64,000 nt of DNA from Chryseobacterium sp. JJR-5R (GCF_034047335.1 NZ_CP139137.1:372001-436000), one strand, 5' to 3'. Positions 10,214-20,472 are shown, counted from the first letter of the stretch. Notes: generated by a model not told the origin, from the letters alone. Program-made: numbers and translations.

Positions 10214-10241
10214 AACCCCGCATATTTATGCGGGGTTTTTT
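10214..10241 (+). terminator. Terminator of the susC/susD operon
   Basis: Stem AACCCCGCAT (10214-10223) with ATGCGGGGTT (10228-10237), 4-nt loop and a T run. Confidence 0.9.
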
Positions 10242-10323
10242 ATTCCCTATTATTTCTTATTTTTGCGTTACAAAATCTGACAGTTAGATTTGCTGTATAA
10301 AATTTTGTATAACCAACAATCAA

Positions 10324-12255
10324 ATGAAATACATCCTTTCCATCATACTTTTCCTCAGCCTCACTGCGCAAGCCCAGGTCGTCAATAAAACAGACGCCAA
10401 TCAGCTTCCGAAAGACGATACCCTGGTTATTGATTCCGGGAAGAAAGATTCCCTGAAAATATTCAAGCCGACCATCAATGATTATCTGTACCAGACCCAG
10501 TTTTCGGAGAAGAAAGTCTTTGATACGGTAATGACCTTTAACAAGACCTATATTTTCTCGCAGTATAACAACAGGGATAATTTCGGACGGGTACAGGTGG
10601 CCAACATCGGGGCAGGGTTTAACCCTCTGTCTTATGAAGTCAATCCGGAACAGAACCTGTCACTGCTGCCTGCTCATAAATCTTATGGGATTTTAGGAGT
10701 CAATGACATCCGTTATTATGATGTAAAAACGCCGACTGCCACTTTCGTCTATCATAATGCCATGAAAAACGGTGCTGCTTTACATTCTACCTATACGCAG
10801 AATATCGGGAAACGGTTCAACTTTGCACTGGAGTATACCGGGCTGCGTTCGCAGGGAATGTACAGGAACTCTTTAGCAGCCAATAACAATACTCTGTTTT
10901 CCGGTCATTACGTGTCAAAAAGCGGAAACTATGAATTGTTTGCCCATTATCTGCACCAGAATGTAAACAACCAGGAAAGCGGGGGAATTGCAGTGGACAG
11001 TCTTTTCCAGAATGGCAACAGCGATTCCAGGAACCGGCAGAATATGCAGGTGAACCTGGCTTCGTCAAGCTCACAGTTTTCTTACAGGAGATATTACCTG
11101 ACGCATCAGTTTGCGCCTTTCAATTCAGATAAGATTCCCTTTAAAATAAGACATACCCTATCGCATCAGGGAAATAAATACTACTATACCCAGGGTTCAG
11201 CGGAAGGCTATTGGTTTGATACAGTAGTAGACTTGGTAAACGGAGCGTCGCTTACTTCAAAAAAATATTCCGATAATTTCAGCAATACCGTAAGCCTGGT
11301 TTGGGACAATGAAAAATTTAAGCTTGATGCAGGAGCCCGCTATCAGATGATCGAATTCGGGACCTTAGAAATTATTTCGCCTGATTTCAGCCTTTCGGGT
11401 GAAATAAAAGAAGCCAGAATCGGAGCCGTAGGGAATTTACAGATCAGGCTTTTCGATAAAGTTCAGGTCAATTCATTCCTGGAGTTTTCAAACGGAAGCC
11501 GGTTCGGGACATATCTCAGAACGGCAAACAATTTAAAATTCGAGCCTGTTAAAGATTATTTTGTCAATGCGAAAGTAAATTTCCAGAGTGCCTATCCTTC
11601 ATTTAATTATCTGGTGAATACTTCAGTCTACAGGAACTTTAATTATTACTTACCCGATGCAAAAAACCAGTCGGTTATGGAAATCGGGGGGAACATCAAC
11701 CTGAAATGGTTCAAAACAGAACTGTTTGCCAGTTATTTCAGAATTGAAAACTATACCTATTTTGATGCTGCTGCCATGCCGAGGCAAAGTGAGAGCCCGG
11801 TAAATATTTCGCAGATCGGGGGTGATGCCACTTTCAGCTACGGGAAGTTCCATTTGAATACAAGGCTGCAGTTCCAGAATGTATTAACCAACAAAGATCT
11901 TTTGCCTCTGCCGGGATTTATCGGCCGAGCCAATTTCTTTTTCCAGTCCAAAGCATTTAAAAACGCCGCAGAAATCCAGGCGGGACTTAAAGTATATTAT
12001 TTTTCAAAATTTGCATCAAGGGAATATTTCCCGGTTCTTAATGAATATATTCTGCCTGATGCCAATTCATTTTCCATTGGCGGACAGCCGATTGCTGATA
12101 TCTACTTTAATATGAAGGTTAAAAAAATGTTCTTCTTTATTGAAGGCCAGCAGATCAGTACCGTAATTTCACATAACAAAGCGTATGCATTTCCAAGTTA
12201 TCCGGTCTATGATTTCAGGCTGAATCTAGGGATTGTATGGTATTTGTTCAACTAA
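10324..12255 (+). CDS. Putative porin (Bacteroidota outer-membrane barrel)
   Basis: 643 residues with a signal peptide (MKYILSIILFLSLTAQAQ) and a long series of alternating, aromatic-rich beta strands ending in W-Y-L-F-N, so an outer-membrane beta-barrel. The opening of the mature part (FGRVQVANIGAGFNPLSYE, then YFDVKTP-like RYYDVKTPTATFVYH) is typical of the Bacteroidota putative-porin family with roughly 600-700 residues. No ligand can be assigned. A TATTTTTG -7 box at 10258-10265 lies 58 nt upstream, but I see no good -33 element. bshC starts only 12 nt downstream, so the two are probably co-transcribed, although their functions have no evident link. Confidence 0.8.
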   Translation: MKYILSIILFLSLTAQAQVVNKTDANQLPKDDTLVIDSGKKDSLKIFKPTINDYLYQTQFSEKKVFDTVMTFNKTYIFSQYNNRDNFGRVQVANIGAGFNPLSYEVNPEQNLSLLPAHKSYGILGVNDIRYYDVKTPTATFVYHNAMKNGAALHSTYTQNIGKRFNFALEYTGLRSQGMYRNSLAANNNTLFSGHYVSKSGNYELFAHYLHQNVNNQESGGIAVDSLFQNGNSDSRNRQNMQVNLASSSSQFSYRRYYLTHQFAPFNSDKIPFKIRHTLSHQGNKYYYTQGSAEGYWFDTVVDLVNGASLTSKKYSDNFSNTVSLVWDNEKFKLDAGARYQMIEFGTLEIISPDFSLSGEIKEARIGAVGNLQIRLFDKVQVNSFLEFSNGSRFGTYLRTANNLKFEPVKDYFVNAKVNFQSAYPSFNYLVNTSVYRNFNYYLPDAKNQSVMEIGGNINLKWFKTELFASYFRIENYTYFDAAAMPRQSESPVNISQIGGDATFSYGKFHLNTRLQFQNVLTNKDLLPLPGFIGRANFFFQSKAFKNAAEIQAGLKVYYFSKFASREYFPVLNEYILPDANSFSIGGQPIADIYFNMKVKKMFFFIEGQQISTVISHNKAYAFPSYPVYDFRLNLGIVWYLFN

Positions 12256-12267
12256 AACGTATCACAG

Positions 12268-13854
12268 TTGAAAACTATTCACAAAATATCATTCCAAGAG
12301 ATAGAAAGCATTCCCCAGTTGGTAAAAGACTTTCTGAATCATAAAATTGAGGGATTTGAAGAATATACATTCTCTTTAGACCATTTTAAAAATCAGATTC
12401 ATTTAAAGCAGGGCTCTTTTACTCCGGTTCAGAGAAAAGTACTTGCGGAAACGCTGGAAAACCAGATGTCAGGCCTTGAGCTTTCTGCAAAACAGAGCGA
12501 AAACCTTGAAAACCTGAAACAGATCAATACGTTCACAATTACCACCGGTCATCAGCTGAATCTTTTTTCGGGACCTGCTTTTTTTGTGTACAAAATCCTG
12601 CAGACCATTAAAACCTGCTCTTATTTAAAAGAAAACTTTCCGGATTTTAATTTTGTTCCCGTATACTGGATGGCTTCCGAAGACCACGATTTTGCAGAAA
12701 TCAACCATTTTAAAACGGAAAACGGTTATTATGAGATTAATGAAAGACCGGGCGGTGCAGTCGGAAGAATAAAAATCAATGACACCTTCTTTATTTCAGA
12801 ATTTGAAAAGGAATTTAAAGACTGTGTATTCGGGACTGAGCTGATCCTGATGCTGAAAGAAGCATACAGATCCGGGAATACATTAACAAAAGCTATTAAA
12901 ACGTTGGTTAACCGTCTGTTTTCGGAATTTGGATTGCTGATGATTGACGGGGATTCAAAGGAATTGAAAAATCAGGTTAAGGAAACATTCAGGGATGAAC
13001 TTCTTAACTTCAGCTTATACAAAACATCAAAAGAAAAAGTAAATTTCTTAACGGAAAAATACGGAAAAGTTCAGGTAAACCCCCGTGAAATTAATTTATT
13101 CTACCTTTCCGAAACCCGGGACCGAATTGAATTTGACGGTCAGAAGTACGTGGTTATAGATACCGATATTCAGTTTACCAAAGCAGAAATCATGGCTGAG
13201 CTGGACAGCCATCCTGAAAAATTCAGTCCGAACGCCCTGATGCGTCCGGTATACCAAGAAACCATGCTGCCGAATCTGGCCTATATCGGAGGCAATGCTG
13301 AAATCATGTACTGGCTGGAACTCAAAGATTATTTTACACAAATAAATATCCCTTTTCCTGTGTTGATCCCGAGGAACTCCATGCTCTTTATAAAGGAAAA
13401 AACGCGGGGTAAAATTGAAAAACTGGGTCTCAGGACTGAAGATTTTTTTCAGAACTTTACAGCGATTACCAATAATAAAATACTGGATAATAATGCTGTC
13501 CTTTCCCTGTTGGAGCAAAAAGAAAATATGCTGATCAGCCAGTTTTCAGAATTAAAAGACGCAGCCGAAACTACTGAACAATCTTTCGGGAATATGGTGA
13601 AAGCGGAAGAAGTAAGACAGCTGAAATCATTCCGGAGAATGAAAAAACGCCTTCTCCATGCAGAAAAAATTAAGAAAAGTGAACTGCTGGAAAGACTGGA
13701 AAAACTCTTTTTAGAAGTACATCCTTCTAAAAACTGGCAGGAAAGGATATATAATTTCAGTGTCTTCTTTGCAGACCACGGCTATTCCTGGATAGAGACT
13801 TGTTTAGAAGAAATGCAAATAGATGAGTCAAAACTAATAATTGTTGCCATTTAA
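12268..13854 (+). CDS. bshC: Putative cysteine ligase BshC, bacillithiol biosynthesis
   Basis: Last step of bacillithiol synthesis: addition of cysteine to glucosaminyl-malate. 528 residues, the usual family length, with a Rossmann-like core containing the family segments TITTGHQLNLFSGPAFFVYKI (about 91-111), PVYWMASEDHDFAEINH (about 131-147) and ALMRPVYQETMLPNLAYIGG (about 324-343), a coiled-coil segment around 410-480, and a C-terminal YNFSVFFADHGYSWIE block. The start is TTG at 12268; no ATG fits the conserved N-terminus. BshA and BshB are not in the window. Presence of bshC implies that this organism uses bacillithiol as its low-molecular-weight thiol, as reported for several Bacteroidota. 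Confidence 0.92.
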   Translation: MKTIHKISFQEIESIPQLVKDFLNHKIEGFEEYTFSLDHFKNQIHLKQGSFTPVQRKVLAETLENQMSGLELSAKQSENLENLKQINTFTITTGHQLNLFSGPAFFVYKILQTIKTCSYLKENFPDFNFVPVYWMASEDHDFAEINHFKTENGYYEINERPGGAVGRIKINDTFFISEFEKEFKDCVFGTELILMLKEAYRSGNTLTKAIKTLVNRLFSEFGLLMIDGDSKELKNQVKETFRDELLNFSLYKTSKEKVNFLTEKYGKVQVNPREINLFYLSETRDRIEFDGQKYVVIDTDIQFTKAEIMAELDSHPEKFSPNALMRPVYQETMLPNLAYIGGNAEIMYWLELKDYFTQINIPFPVLIPRNSMLFIKEKTRGKIEKLGLRTEDFFQNFTAITNNKILDNNAVLSLLEQKENMLISQFSELKDAAETTEQSFGNMVKAEEVRQLKSFRRMKKRLLHAEKIKKSELLERLEKLFLEVHPSKNWQERIYNFSVFFADHGYSWIETCLEEMQIDESKLIIVAI

Positions 13855-13873
13855 TTTTAAAGAAGTATTTTTG
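13843..13873 (+). promoter_or_regulatory. Promoter of the LysM protein gene
   Basis: GTTG at 13843-13846, 19-nt spacer, TATTTTTG at 13866-13873. It overlaps the 3' end of bshC. Confidence 0.65.
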
Positions 13874-13891
13874 TACTTATAATGATCCAAT

Positions 13892-15844
13892 ATGATAAAG
13901 AGGTTTTTTATTCTGTCCAGTTTATGTATGGTTTTGGGAGTGTCTGCTCAGAAATCGCACACCGTTATAAAAGGCGATACCCCTTATAATATTGCAAAAA
14001 AATACGGGCTGACTGTAGATGAGCTCCTAAAGCTTAACCCGTCTGTGAAAGATGGCAAACTGGCCATCGGGGAAGTTTTAAAGCTTAATAATGATAAAAT
14101 GGCTGCGCCGGCACCGAAAACGGTATCCGCACCCAAATCGGTGAACAATGCCAAGACAGGAAAAATTGTCCTTCAGCCGAAACAGACCATTTACGGAATC
14201 ACAAAACAGTACCGGATTTCGGAAACCGACCTCAGGAAACTTAATCCCGAGCTGGATTCCCACATGAAAATCGGTGATGAAATTTCCCTGCCTTTTGAAA
14301 GCATTAAAAAATATGGCGGGAACCAGCAGCAGACAGTTGCGGTAACAGCTACGGCGGTTGTAAAGCCGGTAGAGTCTGCCACTGAGACCCCTGTTACAAA
14401 AGTTTCAGAAGGAGAATATATTGTTCAGCAAAAAGATAACTATTACAGGATTTCAAGGCAGTTCAATATCACCAGAGAAGAACTTTTCGCCTTAAACCCA
14501 GGCCTGGAAGAAAAAGGGCTGAAACCCGGCGAAACAATTAAAGTTGCAAAATCCGGTGTAAAAACAAATACAGGAGCGGATGTTTTTGAAGAAACAGCCA
14601 ACCCAAAAACGAAGGTAGACTCCGGAAACGAAAGATCTTCCTCTACTATTACCACGGGAACAGCTGATGATTATGTCACCTATACCGTTCTGCAGGGTGA
14701 TACCGTTTTCTCTATCGTAAATAAATTTGGAATTACCATTGATGAGCTGATCGCTCTGAATCCTGAGCTTTCCAACGGTTTAAAAAGCGGAATGGTCTTG
14801 AAGATCAAAAAGCTTGATCCTGCTTATGTAAAGAAAAACGGTGATGCGCTGAGCGTAGTTTTAATGCTGCCTTTCGGGTACAGCACCAATGAAACCCAGT
14901 ACAGAACCATGGCCATGGATTTCCTGACGGGCGCAAAGCTTGCTATTGAAAGAAACGCCAGAAACGGGCAGAAATTGGATATCAAAATAGTGGATTCAGG
15001 AAATGAAGGATCTTTCCGCAATTCACTGACACAGATCAACCCTGATAATACAGATTTGATTATCGGGCCGTTTTTTAAGTCGAATGTCGTTGATGTTTTA
15101 GACTTTACAAAAAACCAGAAGATCCCTATTGTTGCGCCTTTTGCAAATTCCCCGGAATTGTATAATTACAACAGCCTGATTATTATTGAAACCAATGACC
15201 AGACGTATGCGGATAAAATTGTGGATGAAGTGAAATCTGCATTTTCAGACCAGAAGATCTATATCGTATCCGGTGCTAAAAAGGAAAATGCGAACTATAT
15301 CAAGTCAGGTCTTGAAAAAAATCTGAAAAATGCCAATATTACAGTGGTATCTTCTCCTGCGGATATTCAGCTGGACCAGAATATGATGACCGGCCAGTCG
15401 GCTCCCGTAATTGCTATTCTTGCAAGTGATAGCGATGCAACAGGAGAGGCTTTTGCCAACAGAGTGATTGCCTTATCCAAAGAAGTGCAGGGTGTAAAAG
15501 CATTCAGCATGAATTATTTTCCTGTCTTTGAAAAGAAAGTGGATGATCTGAGCCAGGCCAATCTGGTATACCTTATGGACCGCAAAATCAATACAGAAGG
15601 AAGCTTTGAAAGAGAGATTCTTGCTGCCTATAAAAGCAAATACTGTAAAACGCCTCCTAAATATGCCATTATCGGTTTTGATGTGGTTAATGACATGCTG
15701 ACCAGAGAGAACCGTAAAGGGGAAATCTTCAGGCAGATCAACAAAGTCCAGACCCAGTTGGCTACAAAATTTGAGTTTGTAAAATCAAAAGCAAACGGTG
15801 CTTATATCAATACAGGCTATCGTGTGATCCGGTTAGTTCCATAA
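13892..15844 (+). CDS. Exported LysM-repeat protein with a periplasmic-binding-protein-like C-terminal domain
   Basis: 650 residues: signal peptide (1-19, ending GVSA), then four LysM peptidoglycan-binding motifs near residues 23-66, 90-132, 170-213 and 255-300 (HTVIKGDTPYNIAKKYGLT, LQPKQTIYGITKQYRIS, YIVQQKDNYYRISRQFNIT, YTVLQGDTVFSIVNKFGIT), each followed by L-x-x-L-N-P. Residues about 320-640 form a type 1 periplasmic-binding-protein-like domain (VVLMLPFGYS, LIIGPFFKSNVVDVLDFTKNQKIPIVAPFANS, KYAIIGFDVVNDML), as in LpoA-like or receptor ligand-binding folds. The layout suggests a periplasmic protein anchored to peptidoglycan, perhaps a regulator of cell-wall synthesis; this role is inferred. 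It has its own promoter, and fabD is separated from it by 64 nt and another promoter-like box. Confidence 0.85.
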   Translation: MIKRFFILSSLCMVLGVSAQKSHTVIKGDTPYNIAKKYGLTVDELLKLNPSVKDGKLAIGEVLKLNNDKMAAPAPKTVSAPKSVNNAKTGKIVLQPKQTIYGITKQYRISETDLRKLNPELDSHMKIGDEISLPFESIKKYGGNQQQTVAVTATAVVKPVESATETPVTKVSEGEYIVQQKDNYYRISRQFNITREELFALNPGLEEKGLKPGETIKVAKSGVKTNTGADVFEETANPKTKVDSGNERSSSTITTGTADDYVTYTVLQGDTVFSIVNKFGITIDELIALNPELSNGLKSGMVLKIKKLDPAYVKKNGDALSVVLMLPFGYSTNETQYRTMAMDFLTGAKLAIERNARNGQKLDIKIVDSGNEGSFRNSLTQINPDNTDLIIGPFFKSNVVDVLDFTKNQKIPIVAPFANSPELYNYNSLIIIETNDQTYADKIVDEVKSAFSDQKIYIVSGAKKENANYIKSGLEKNLKNANITVVSSPADIQLDQNMMTGQSAPVIAILASDSDATGEAFANRVIALSKEVQGVKAFSMNYFPVFEKKVDDLSQANLVYLMDRKINTEGSFEREILAAYKSKYCKTPPKYAIIGFDVVNDMLTRENRKGEIFRQINKVQTQLATKFEFVKSKANGAYINTGYRVIRLVP

Positions 15845-15854
15845 ATCAATTGAG

Positions 15855-15888
15855 TTGGTTTTAAAGTATATTATTAACATTATATTTG
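15855..15888 (+). promoter_or_regulatory. Probable promoter of fabD
   Basis: A perfect -7 box TATATTTG at 15881-15888; the nearest upstream TTG is at 15855-15857 with a long 23-nt spacer, so the -33 element is uncertain. Confidence 0.5.
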
Positions 15889-15908
15889 CAAAATATTTAA
15901 ATTAATAC

Positions 15909-16784
15909 ATGAAAGCACTTGTATTTCCCGGCCAGGGGTCTCAGTTCGTAGGAATGGGAAAAGAACTGTATGATTCCAGAAAAGATATTAAAGATCTGAT
16001 GGAATCTGCCAATGAAATTTTAGGGTTTGATATCCTTTCAATGATGTTCAGCGGAACGGATGAGGATCTTAAGAAAACTGAAGTTACCCAGCCTTCTATT
16101 TTTATCCACTCGGTAGCTGCGCTTAAAGCGGTAAACGGCCTAGGAGCTGAAATGGTAGCAGGGCATTCACTGGGGGAATTCTCAGCACTGGTTGCTAACG
16201 GCGTTTTATCTTTTACCGATGGCCTGAAACTGGTTTCAGAGAGAGCAAAAGCCATGCAGGCAGCCTGTGATGCAAATCCTAGCTCAATGGCCGCTATTTT
16301 GGGATTGGATGATGCTAAAGTAGAGGAAATCTGCGCATCCGTTAACGGAATCGTAGTTCCTGCTAATTATAATTGCCCCGGGCAGCTTGTGATTTCCGGA
16401 GAAACGGCAGCTGTTGAAGAGGCTTGTGCCAAAATGAAGGAAGCAGGTGCCAAAAGGGCTCTGTTACTGCCGGTAAACGGCGCGTTTCATTCTCCGCTGA
16501 TGCAGCCTGCACAGGAAAGGCTGGCCGCAGCCATCGAGCAGACAAAATTCAGGAAAGCAACTATTCCGGTATACCAGAACATAACCACCACTTCAGTTTC
16601 TGATCCTGATGAAATCAAGAAAAACCTGATTGCCCAGTTGACAGGACCTGTAAAGTGGACGCAGTCGGTTCAGAACATGATTAAAGACGGAGCCTCTAAT
16701 TTCGTAGAAGTAGGGCCCGGGAAAACATTACAGGGGCTGATCAGAAAAATAGATCCCTCTGTAGCTATTGCTTCTGCAATCTAA
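15909..16784 (+). CDS. fabD: Malonyl-CoA:ACP transacylase FabD
   Basis: Transfers malonyl groups from CoA to acyl carrier protein, feeding fatty-acid elongation in the cytoplasm. 291 residues, of normal length. It begins MKALVFPGQGSQFVGMG, has the nucleophile in GHSLGE (Ser87), the second catalytic residue in GAFHSPLM (His194), the conserved Q-P-S-I and Q-N segments (TQPSIF, YQNIT), and ends with the family block VEVGPGKTLQGLIRKI. The GYDIA-type GHMP kinase gene follows after 15 nt and is probably co-transcribed. Confidence 0.96.
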   Translation: MKALVFPGQGSQFVGMGKELYDSRKDIKDLMESANEILGFDILSMMFSGTDEDLKKTEVTQPSIFIHSVAALKAVNGLGAEMVAGHSLGEFSALVANGVLSFTDGLKLVSERAKAMQAACDANPSSMAAILGLDDAKVEEICASVNGIVVPANYNCPGQLVISGETAAVEEACAKMKEAGAKRALLLPVNGAFHSPLMQPAQERLAAAIEQTKFRKATIPVYQNITTTSVSDPDEIKKNLIAQLTGPVKWTQSVQNMIKDGASNFVEVGPGKTLQGLIRKIDPSVAIASAI

Positions 16785-16799
16785 AATAAAAAATAAATA

Positions 16800-17705
16800 A
16801 TGAGCGGAATATTTTCACCGGGAAAGCTGATGCTTACTTCAGAATATTTCGCCATGGATGGAGCTCTTGTCCTGGCGGTACCTACCAGGCTCGGACAAGA
16901 GTTTTATTTCCGGGAAACAGATAACGGAGAATCCCTGATCTTTTGGGAGGCTTATCATCAAAACAAATTATGGTTGAGGGCTGTCATTAATTATAAAAAC
17001 TGGCAGGTCAGAGAAACCAATATTCCTTCAGGTGCTGAATTCATTTTAAAAACCTTACAGAATGTTCAGTTACTTTCTGAAATTAAATTCAAAAATAATT
17101 TTACCTATCACCTGAAAACAAATCTTCAGTTTCCTGCAGACTTCGGGCTGGGCAGCAGCTCTACGTTAATGACCAACCTAGGGGAATGGGCTGACGTGGA
17201 TTCTTTTCATTTAAATAAGATAAGTCTGGGCGGAAGTGGTTATGATATAGCAGTAGCCAAAGAGAAATCAGCTGTACTGTACCAGAGTGTACCTGAAATA
17301 AAATACGATAAGGTAAATTTTAACCCTCCTTTTAAAAATGAGCTTATTTTTATCCACCTGAACCAGAAGCAGGACAGCCGTGAAGGAATCAGTCTTTATA
17401 AGTCTAAAAATAAGTCTAAAAAACAGGTAAGTGAATTTTCGGATCTTACAAGAAAAATTTTACTATGTAACGAATTGGAAAATTTTTCTGAGCTAATGGT
17501 TATTCATGAGCAAAAAATATCAGATTTCATTGAAATTCCCGCAGTTAAGAGCCGCCTTTTCATGGATTGCCCGGTTTTTGTGAAAAGTCTGGGGGCATGG
17601 GGAGGAGATTTTGTCATGAGCTCAAAATTTGATGGGTTTAAGGACTATTTTTGGGGAAAAGGTTTTAATACAATTTTTGAATGGTCAGAGATAATAAATT
17701 CATAG
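16800..17705 (+). CDS. GHMP kinase, GYDIA family
   Basis: 301 residues related to mevalonate/phosphomevalonate kinases of the GHMP superfamily. The N-terminal SPGKLMLTSEYF is the usual opening; the ATP-binding motif is FGLGSSSTLMTNL (about 119-131); and the name-giving G-S-G-Y-D-I-A segment is near residue 144-150. The family is confined largely to Bacteroidota and its substrate is not established as far as I know; a role in the mevalonate pathway or in sugar phosphorylation is possible. It lies 15 nt after fabD and is probably in the same transcript. pckA follows after an AT-rich gap of about 130 nt. Confidence 0.85.
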   Translation: MSGIFSPGKLMLTSEYFAMDGALVLAVPTRLGQEFYFRETDNGESLIFWEAYHQNKLWLRAVINYKNWQVRETNIPSGAEFILKTLQNVQLLSEIKFKNNFTYHLKTNLQFPADFGLGSSSTLMTNLGEWADVDSFHLNKISLGGSGYDIAVAKEKSAVLYQSVPEIKYDKVNFNPPFKNELIFIHLNQKQDSREGISLYKSKNKSKKQVSEFSDLTRKILLCNELENFSELMVIHEQKISDFIEIPAVKSRLFMDCPVFVKSLGAWGGDFVMSSKFDGFKDYFWGKGFNTIFEWSEIINS

Positions 17706-17833
17706 TCAGCAGGTTATAAACTTGTATTTTTATTTGCCATTTTGACTTATATCATTATATTTAAACCACTTTTAACAATTAATTAATATTAATTTTGTTG
17801 AAGATCCAAAAAGAAATAGAAAATATAAGTAAA

Positions 17834-19453
17834 ATGAAACACGCTAAAATCATCCGGGATTTAGAGAAATCAGGGATTAAGGGAAATTTTGAGGTTGTTT
17901 ATAATCCTTCGTACGAAGAATTATACCAGGCTGAAACGGATCCTGAAAATCAGGGCTTTGAAAAAGCTGAGCTTACGGAATCTGGTGCAGTATCAGTAAA
18001 AACAGGAATTTTCACTGGTCGTTCGCCTAAAGACAGATACATTGTTCAGGATGAGGTTACAAAAGACACGATTTTCTGGGACGGTAAAGTGAATTTGCCT
18101 ACCACTCCGGAGATTTTCGGATCTTGTAAGGAATTAGTGCTGAAGCAGCTTGCCGAATCCAGGAAAATTTATGTGGTAGACACTTTCTGCGGAACCAATA
18201 CCGATACAAGGTTAAAAGTAAGGTTCATCGTTGAAGTGGCATGGCAGGCGCATTTCGTTACCAATATGTTCATCCGCCCTTCTCATTATGAACTTGAAAA
18301 CTTCGGAGAGCCGGATTTCACGGTAATCAACGGTTCCAAAACAACCAATCCGAATTGGGAAGCCCAGGAACTGAATTCCGAAAACTTTGTGATGTTCAAC
18401 CTTACAGAAAAACTGCAGATCATCGGGGGAACCTGGTATGGTGGAGAAATGAAGAAGGGGATGTTTGCCATGATGAATTATTACCTTCCGTTAAAAGGCA
18501 TGGCTTCCATGCACTGTTCTGCAAACGTAGGCGAGGAAGGGGATGTTGCCCTTTTCTTCGGACTTTCAGGAACCGGGAAAACAACTTTGTCCGCAGATCC
18601 GAAAAGATACCTGATCGGTGATGACGAACACGGTTGGGACAACAACGGGGTATTCAACTATGAGGGAGGCTGCTATGCAAAAGTAATCGATCTTTCTGCT
18701 GAAAAAGAACCGGATATCTTCAGAGCCATCAAGAGGGACGCCCTTCTGGAAAATGTTGTTGTGAACAATGGGATTGCAGACTATACGGATGGTTCCATTA
18801 CAGAAAACACAAGAGTTTCTTATCCGATTTACCATATCAATAAAATTGTTCTGCCTTCAAAAGCAGGCCATGCAAGCAAGATTGTTTATCTTTCCGCAGA
18901 TGCATTCGGGGTATTGCCCCCGGTTTCTGTACTGGACGAAAATCAGGCGCAATATCATTTCCTTTGCGGGTATACTTCAAAGCTGGCAGGAACTGAGAGG
19001 GGAATCACAGAACCTGAACCGTCTTTTTCTCCGGCATTCGGTGAAGCGTTCCTTACTTTGCACCCAACCATGTATTCTAAAACATTGATCGGAAAAATGA
19101 AAGAGCACGGCGCAAAAGCATACTTGGTCAACACTGGCTGGAACGGTACCGGAAAAAGGATTTCTCTGAAAGATACAAGAGCCATTATTGATGCCATTAT
19201 CGACGGATCCATTGAAGATGCTCCGAAAACAAGGATCCCGATCATGAATCTGGAAGTTCCTACAGAACTGCCTAACGTTTCAGAAGGGATTTTAGATCCA
19301 AGGGATACCTATAATGATGTTTCCGAGTGGGAAGAAAAAGCAAAAGATCTTGCGGCAAAATATATCAGGAACTTTGAGCAGTACTGCAATACCGACGAAG
19401 GTAAAAAGCTGATTGCTTCAGGTCCGCAATTGCAGGAAGAAACCATCAACTGA
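17834..19453 (+). CDS. pckA: Phosphoenolpyruvate carboxykinase (ATP)
   Basis: Converts oxaloacetate plus ATP to phosphoenolpyruvate, CO2 and ADP: the entry step of gluconeogenesis. 539 residues from the ATG at 17834, matching the E. coli enzyme (540); an in-frame TTG at 17795 would add 13 residues not expected in the family. Key motifs are [14 protein letters not shown] near the N-terminus, the PEPCK-specific block [15 protein letters not shown], the P-loop [14 protein letters not shown] (from residue 243), the second metal/nucleotide motif [23 protein letters not shown], and [19 protein letters not shown]. The gene stands alone and is followed by a terminator, with aroQ convergent. Confidence 0.97.
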   Translation: MKHAKIIRDLEKSGIKGNFEVVYNPSYEELYQAETDPENQGFEKAELTESGAVSVKTGIFTGRSPKDRYIVQDEVTKDTIFWDGKVNLPTTPEIFGSCKELVLKQLAESRKIYVVDTFCGTNTDTRLKVRFIVEVAWQAHFVTNMFIRPSHYELENFGEPDFTVINGSKTTNPNWEAQELNSENFVMFNLTEKLQIIGGTWYGGEMKKGMFAMMNYYLPLKGMASMHCSANVGEEGDVALFFGLSGTGKTTLSADPKRYLIGDDEHGWDNNGVFNYEGGCYAKVIDLSAEKEPDIFRAIKRDALLENVVVNNGIADYTDGSITENTRVSYPIYHINKIVLPSKAGHASKIVYLSADAFGVLPPVSVLDENQAQYHFLCGYTSKLAGTERGITEPEPSFSPAFGEAFLTLHPTMYSKTLIGKMKEHGAKAYLVNTGWNGTGKRISLKDTRAIIDAIIDGSIEDAPKTRIPIMNLEVPTELPNVSEGILDPRDTYNDVSEWEEKAKDLAAKYIRNFEQYCNTDEGKKLIASGPQLQEETIN

Positions 19454-19459
19454 TACAGA

Positions 19460-19486
19460 AACCTCATCAACCGATGAGGTTTTTTA
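19460..19486 (+). terminator. Terminator of pckA
   Basis: Stem AACCTCATC (19460-19468) with GATGAGGTT (19473-19481), 4-nt loop and a T run. Confidence 0.9.
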
Positions 19487-19544
19487 TTTATATTTTCTAT
19501 CGATTTACAGACCGGGAATGTATTCAGGCGTCTGTATCAATTAT

Positions 19545-19955
19545 TTAAGATGTAAAACTCAGGATAGCCAGTCGATAACCGTCCATTCCAAAACCGGACA
19601 AAACCGCATCGGTATTGGCAGCCGTCACAGATTTCTGCCGGAATTCTTCTCTTTTGTAAATATTACTGATATGAACTTCAACCGCAGGCTTTCGGATATT
19701 TTTTAAGCAATCTGCAATGGCATAAGAATAGTGGGTAAAAGCTCCGGGATTGATGACTAGCGCATCAAAATCATCTTCCTGAAGCCTGTTGATCAGTTCG
19801 CCTTCAATATTGGACTGGTAATAATGCAGTTCATGAGGCATGAATTCAGATTTTAATTTTTCCAAATAATCCTCCATAGAAACAGTTCCATAGATTTCAG
19901 GCTCTCTTGTGCCTAAAAGGTTCAGGTTCGGGCCGTTTACAATTAAAACTTTCAT
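19545..19955 (-). CDS. aroQ: 3-Dehydroquinate dehydratase, type II
   Basis: Third step of the shikimate pathway: dehydrates 3-dehydroquinate to 3-dehydroshikimate. 136 residues, slightly short of the usual 140-150. It starts with the family opening KVLIVNGPNLNLLGTREPEIYG (catalytic Tyr22 and Arg17 region), and has SNIEGELINRLQ, the substrate-binding INPGAFTHYSYAI block, and EVHISNIYKREEFRQKS with catalytic His95. It is monocistronic, convergent with pckA and divergent from the Fur-family gene. Confidence 0.95.
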   Translation of the reverse strand: MKVLIVNGPNLNLLGTREPEIYGTVSMEDYLEKLKSEFMPHELHYYQSNIEGELINRLQEDDFDALVINPGAFTHYSYAIADCLKNIRKPAVEVHISNIYKREEFRQKSVTAANTDAVLSGFGMDGYRLAILSFTS

Positions 19956-20052
19956 AGCATAAAAGTAAGAATTCTTTTTGTTTTAAACCTGAAAGATGAA
20001 GTCTGAAAGTTTTTCACTAACTTATAATTAGAAAAGCCCGATTTGGTTTATT

Positions 20053-20472
20053 ATGAAAAAAGACATCGAAAATAAATTAACAGATAAAAATACCAGACCT
20101 ACCGGCATGAGGATTTTGGTATATGATTTTCTGAGTTCCCAGCAGGCGGCTTTGTCCTTGTCTGAAATTGAAGATCATTTTGAAAATGCAGACCGGACCA
20201 CCATTTACAGAACCTTGAAAACTTTTGAAGAAAAAGGTATTGTTCACAGCATCCAGGAAAACACAACAACCAAATATAAGCTTTGCCACGATGGCTGCAA
20301 TGAAATAACCCATCAGGACAGGCATCTTCATTTTTATTGTAAAATATGTAAACAGACGACCTGCAAAGAGGAAATTTCCTTTCCGGAAAATGTTCAGGGC
20401 AATTTCAGGATTGATGAAATACGTCTTTTCGCTAAAGGGATATGTGAAAACTGTCTGGAAAGTTTGCAATAG
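20053..20472 (+). CDS. Fur-family metal-responsive transcriptional regulator
   Basis: 139 residues with the Fur layout: an N-terminal winged helix (about 12-80; recognition region DRTTIYRTLKTFEEKGIVH) and a C-terminal dimerisation and metal-binding part containing HLHFYCKICK and GICENCL, so two CxxC pairs (Cys96/Cys99 and Cys131/Cys134) for a structural zinc. The gene is 45 nt upstream of a Zn/Cd-type P-type ATPase gene on the same strand. This suggests a zinc-responsive regulator (Zur-like) controlling metal efflux or uptake, but the metal cannot be read from sequence alone. It overlaps nothing and diverges from aroQ. Confidence 0.9.
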   Translation: MKKDIENKLTDKNTRPTGMRILVYDFLSSQQAALSLSEIEDHFENADRTTIYRTLKTFEEKGIVHSIQENTTTKYKLCHDGCNEITHQDRHLHFYCKICKQTTCKEEISFPENVQGNFRIDEIRLFAKGICENCLESLQ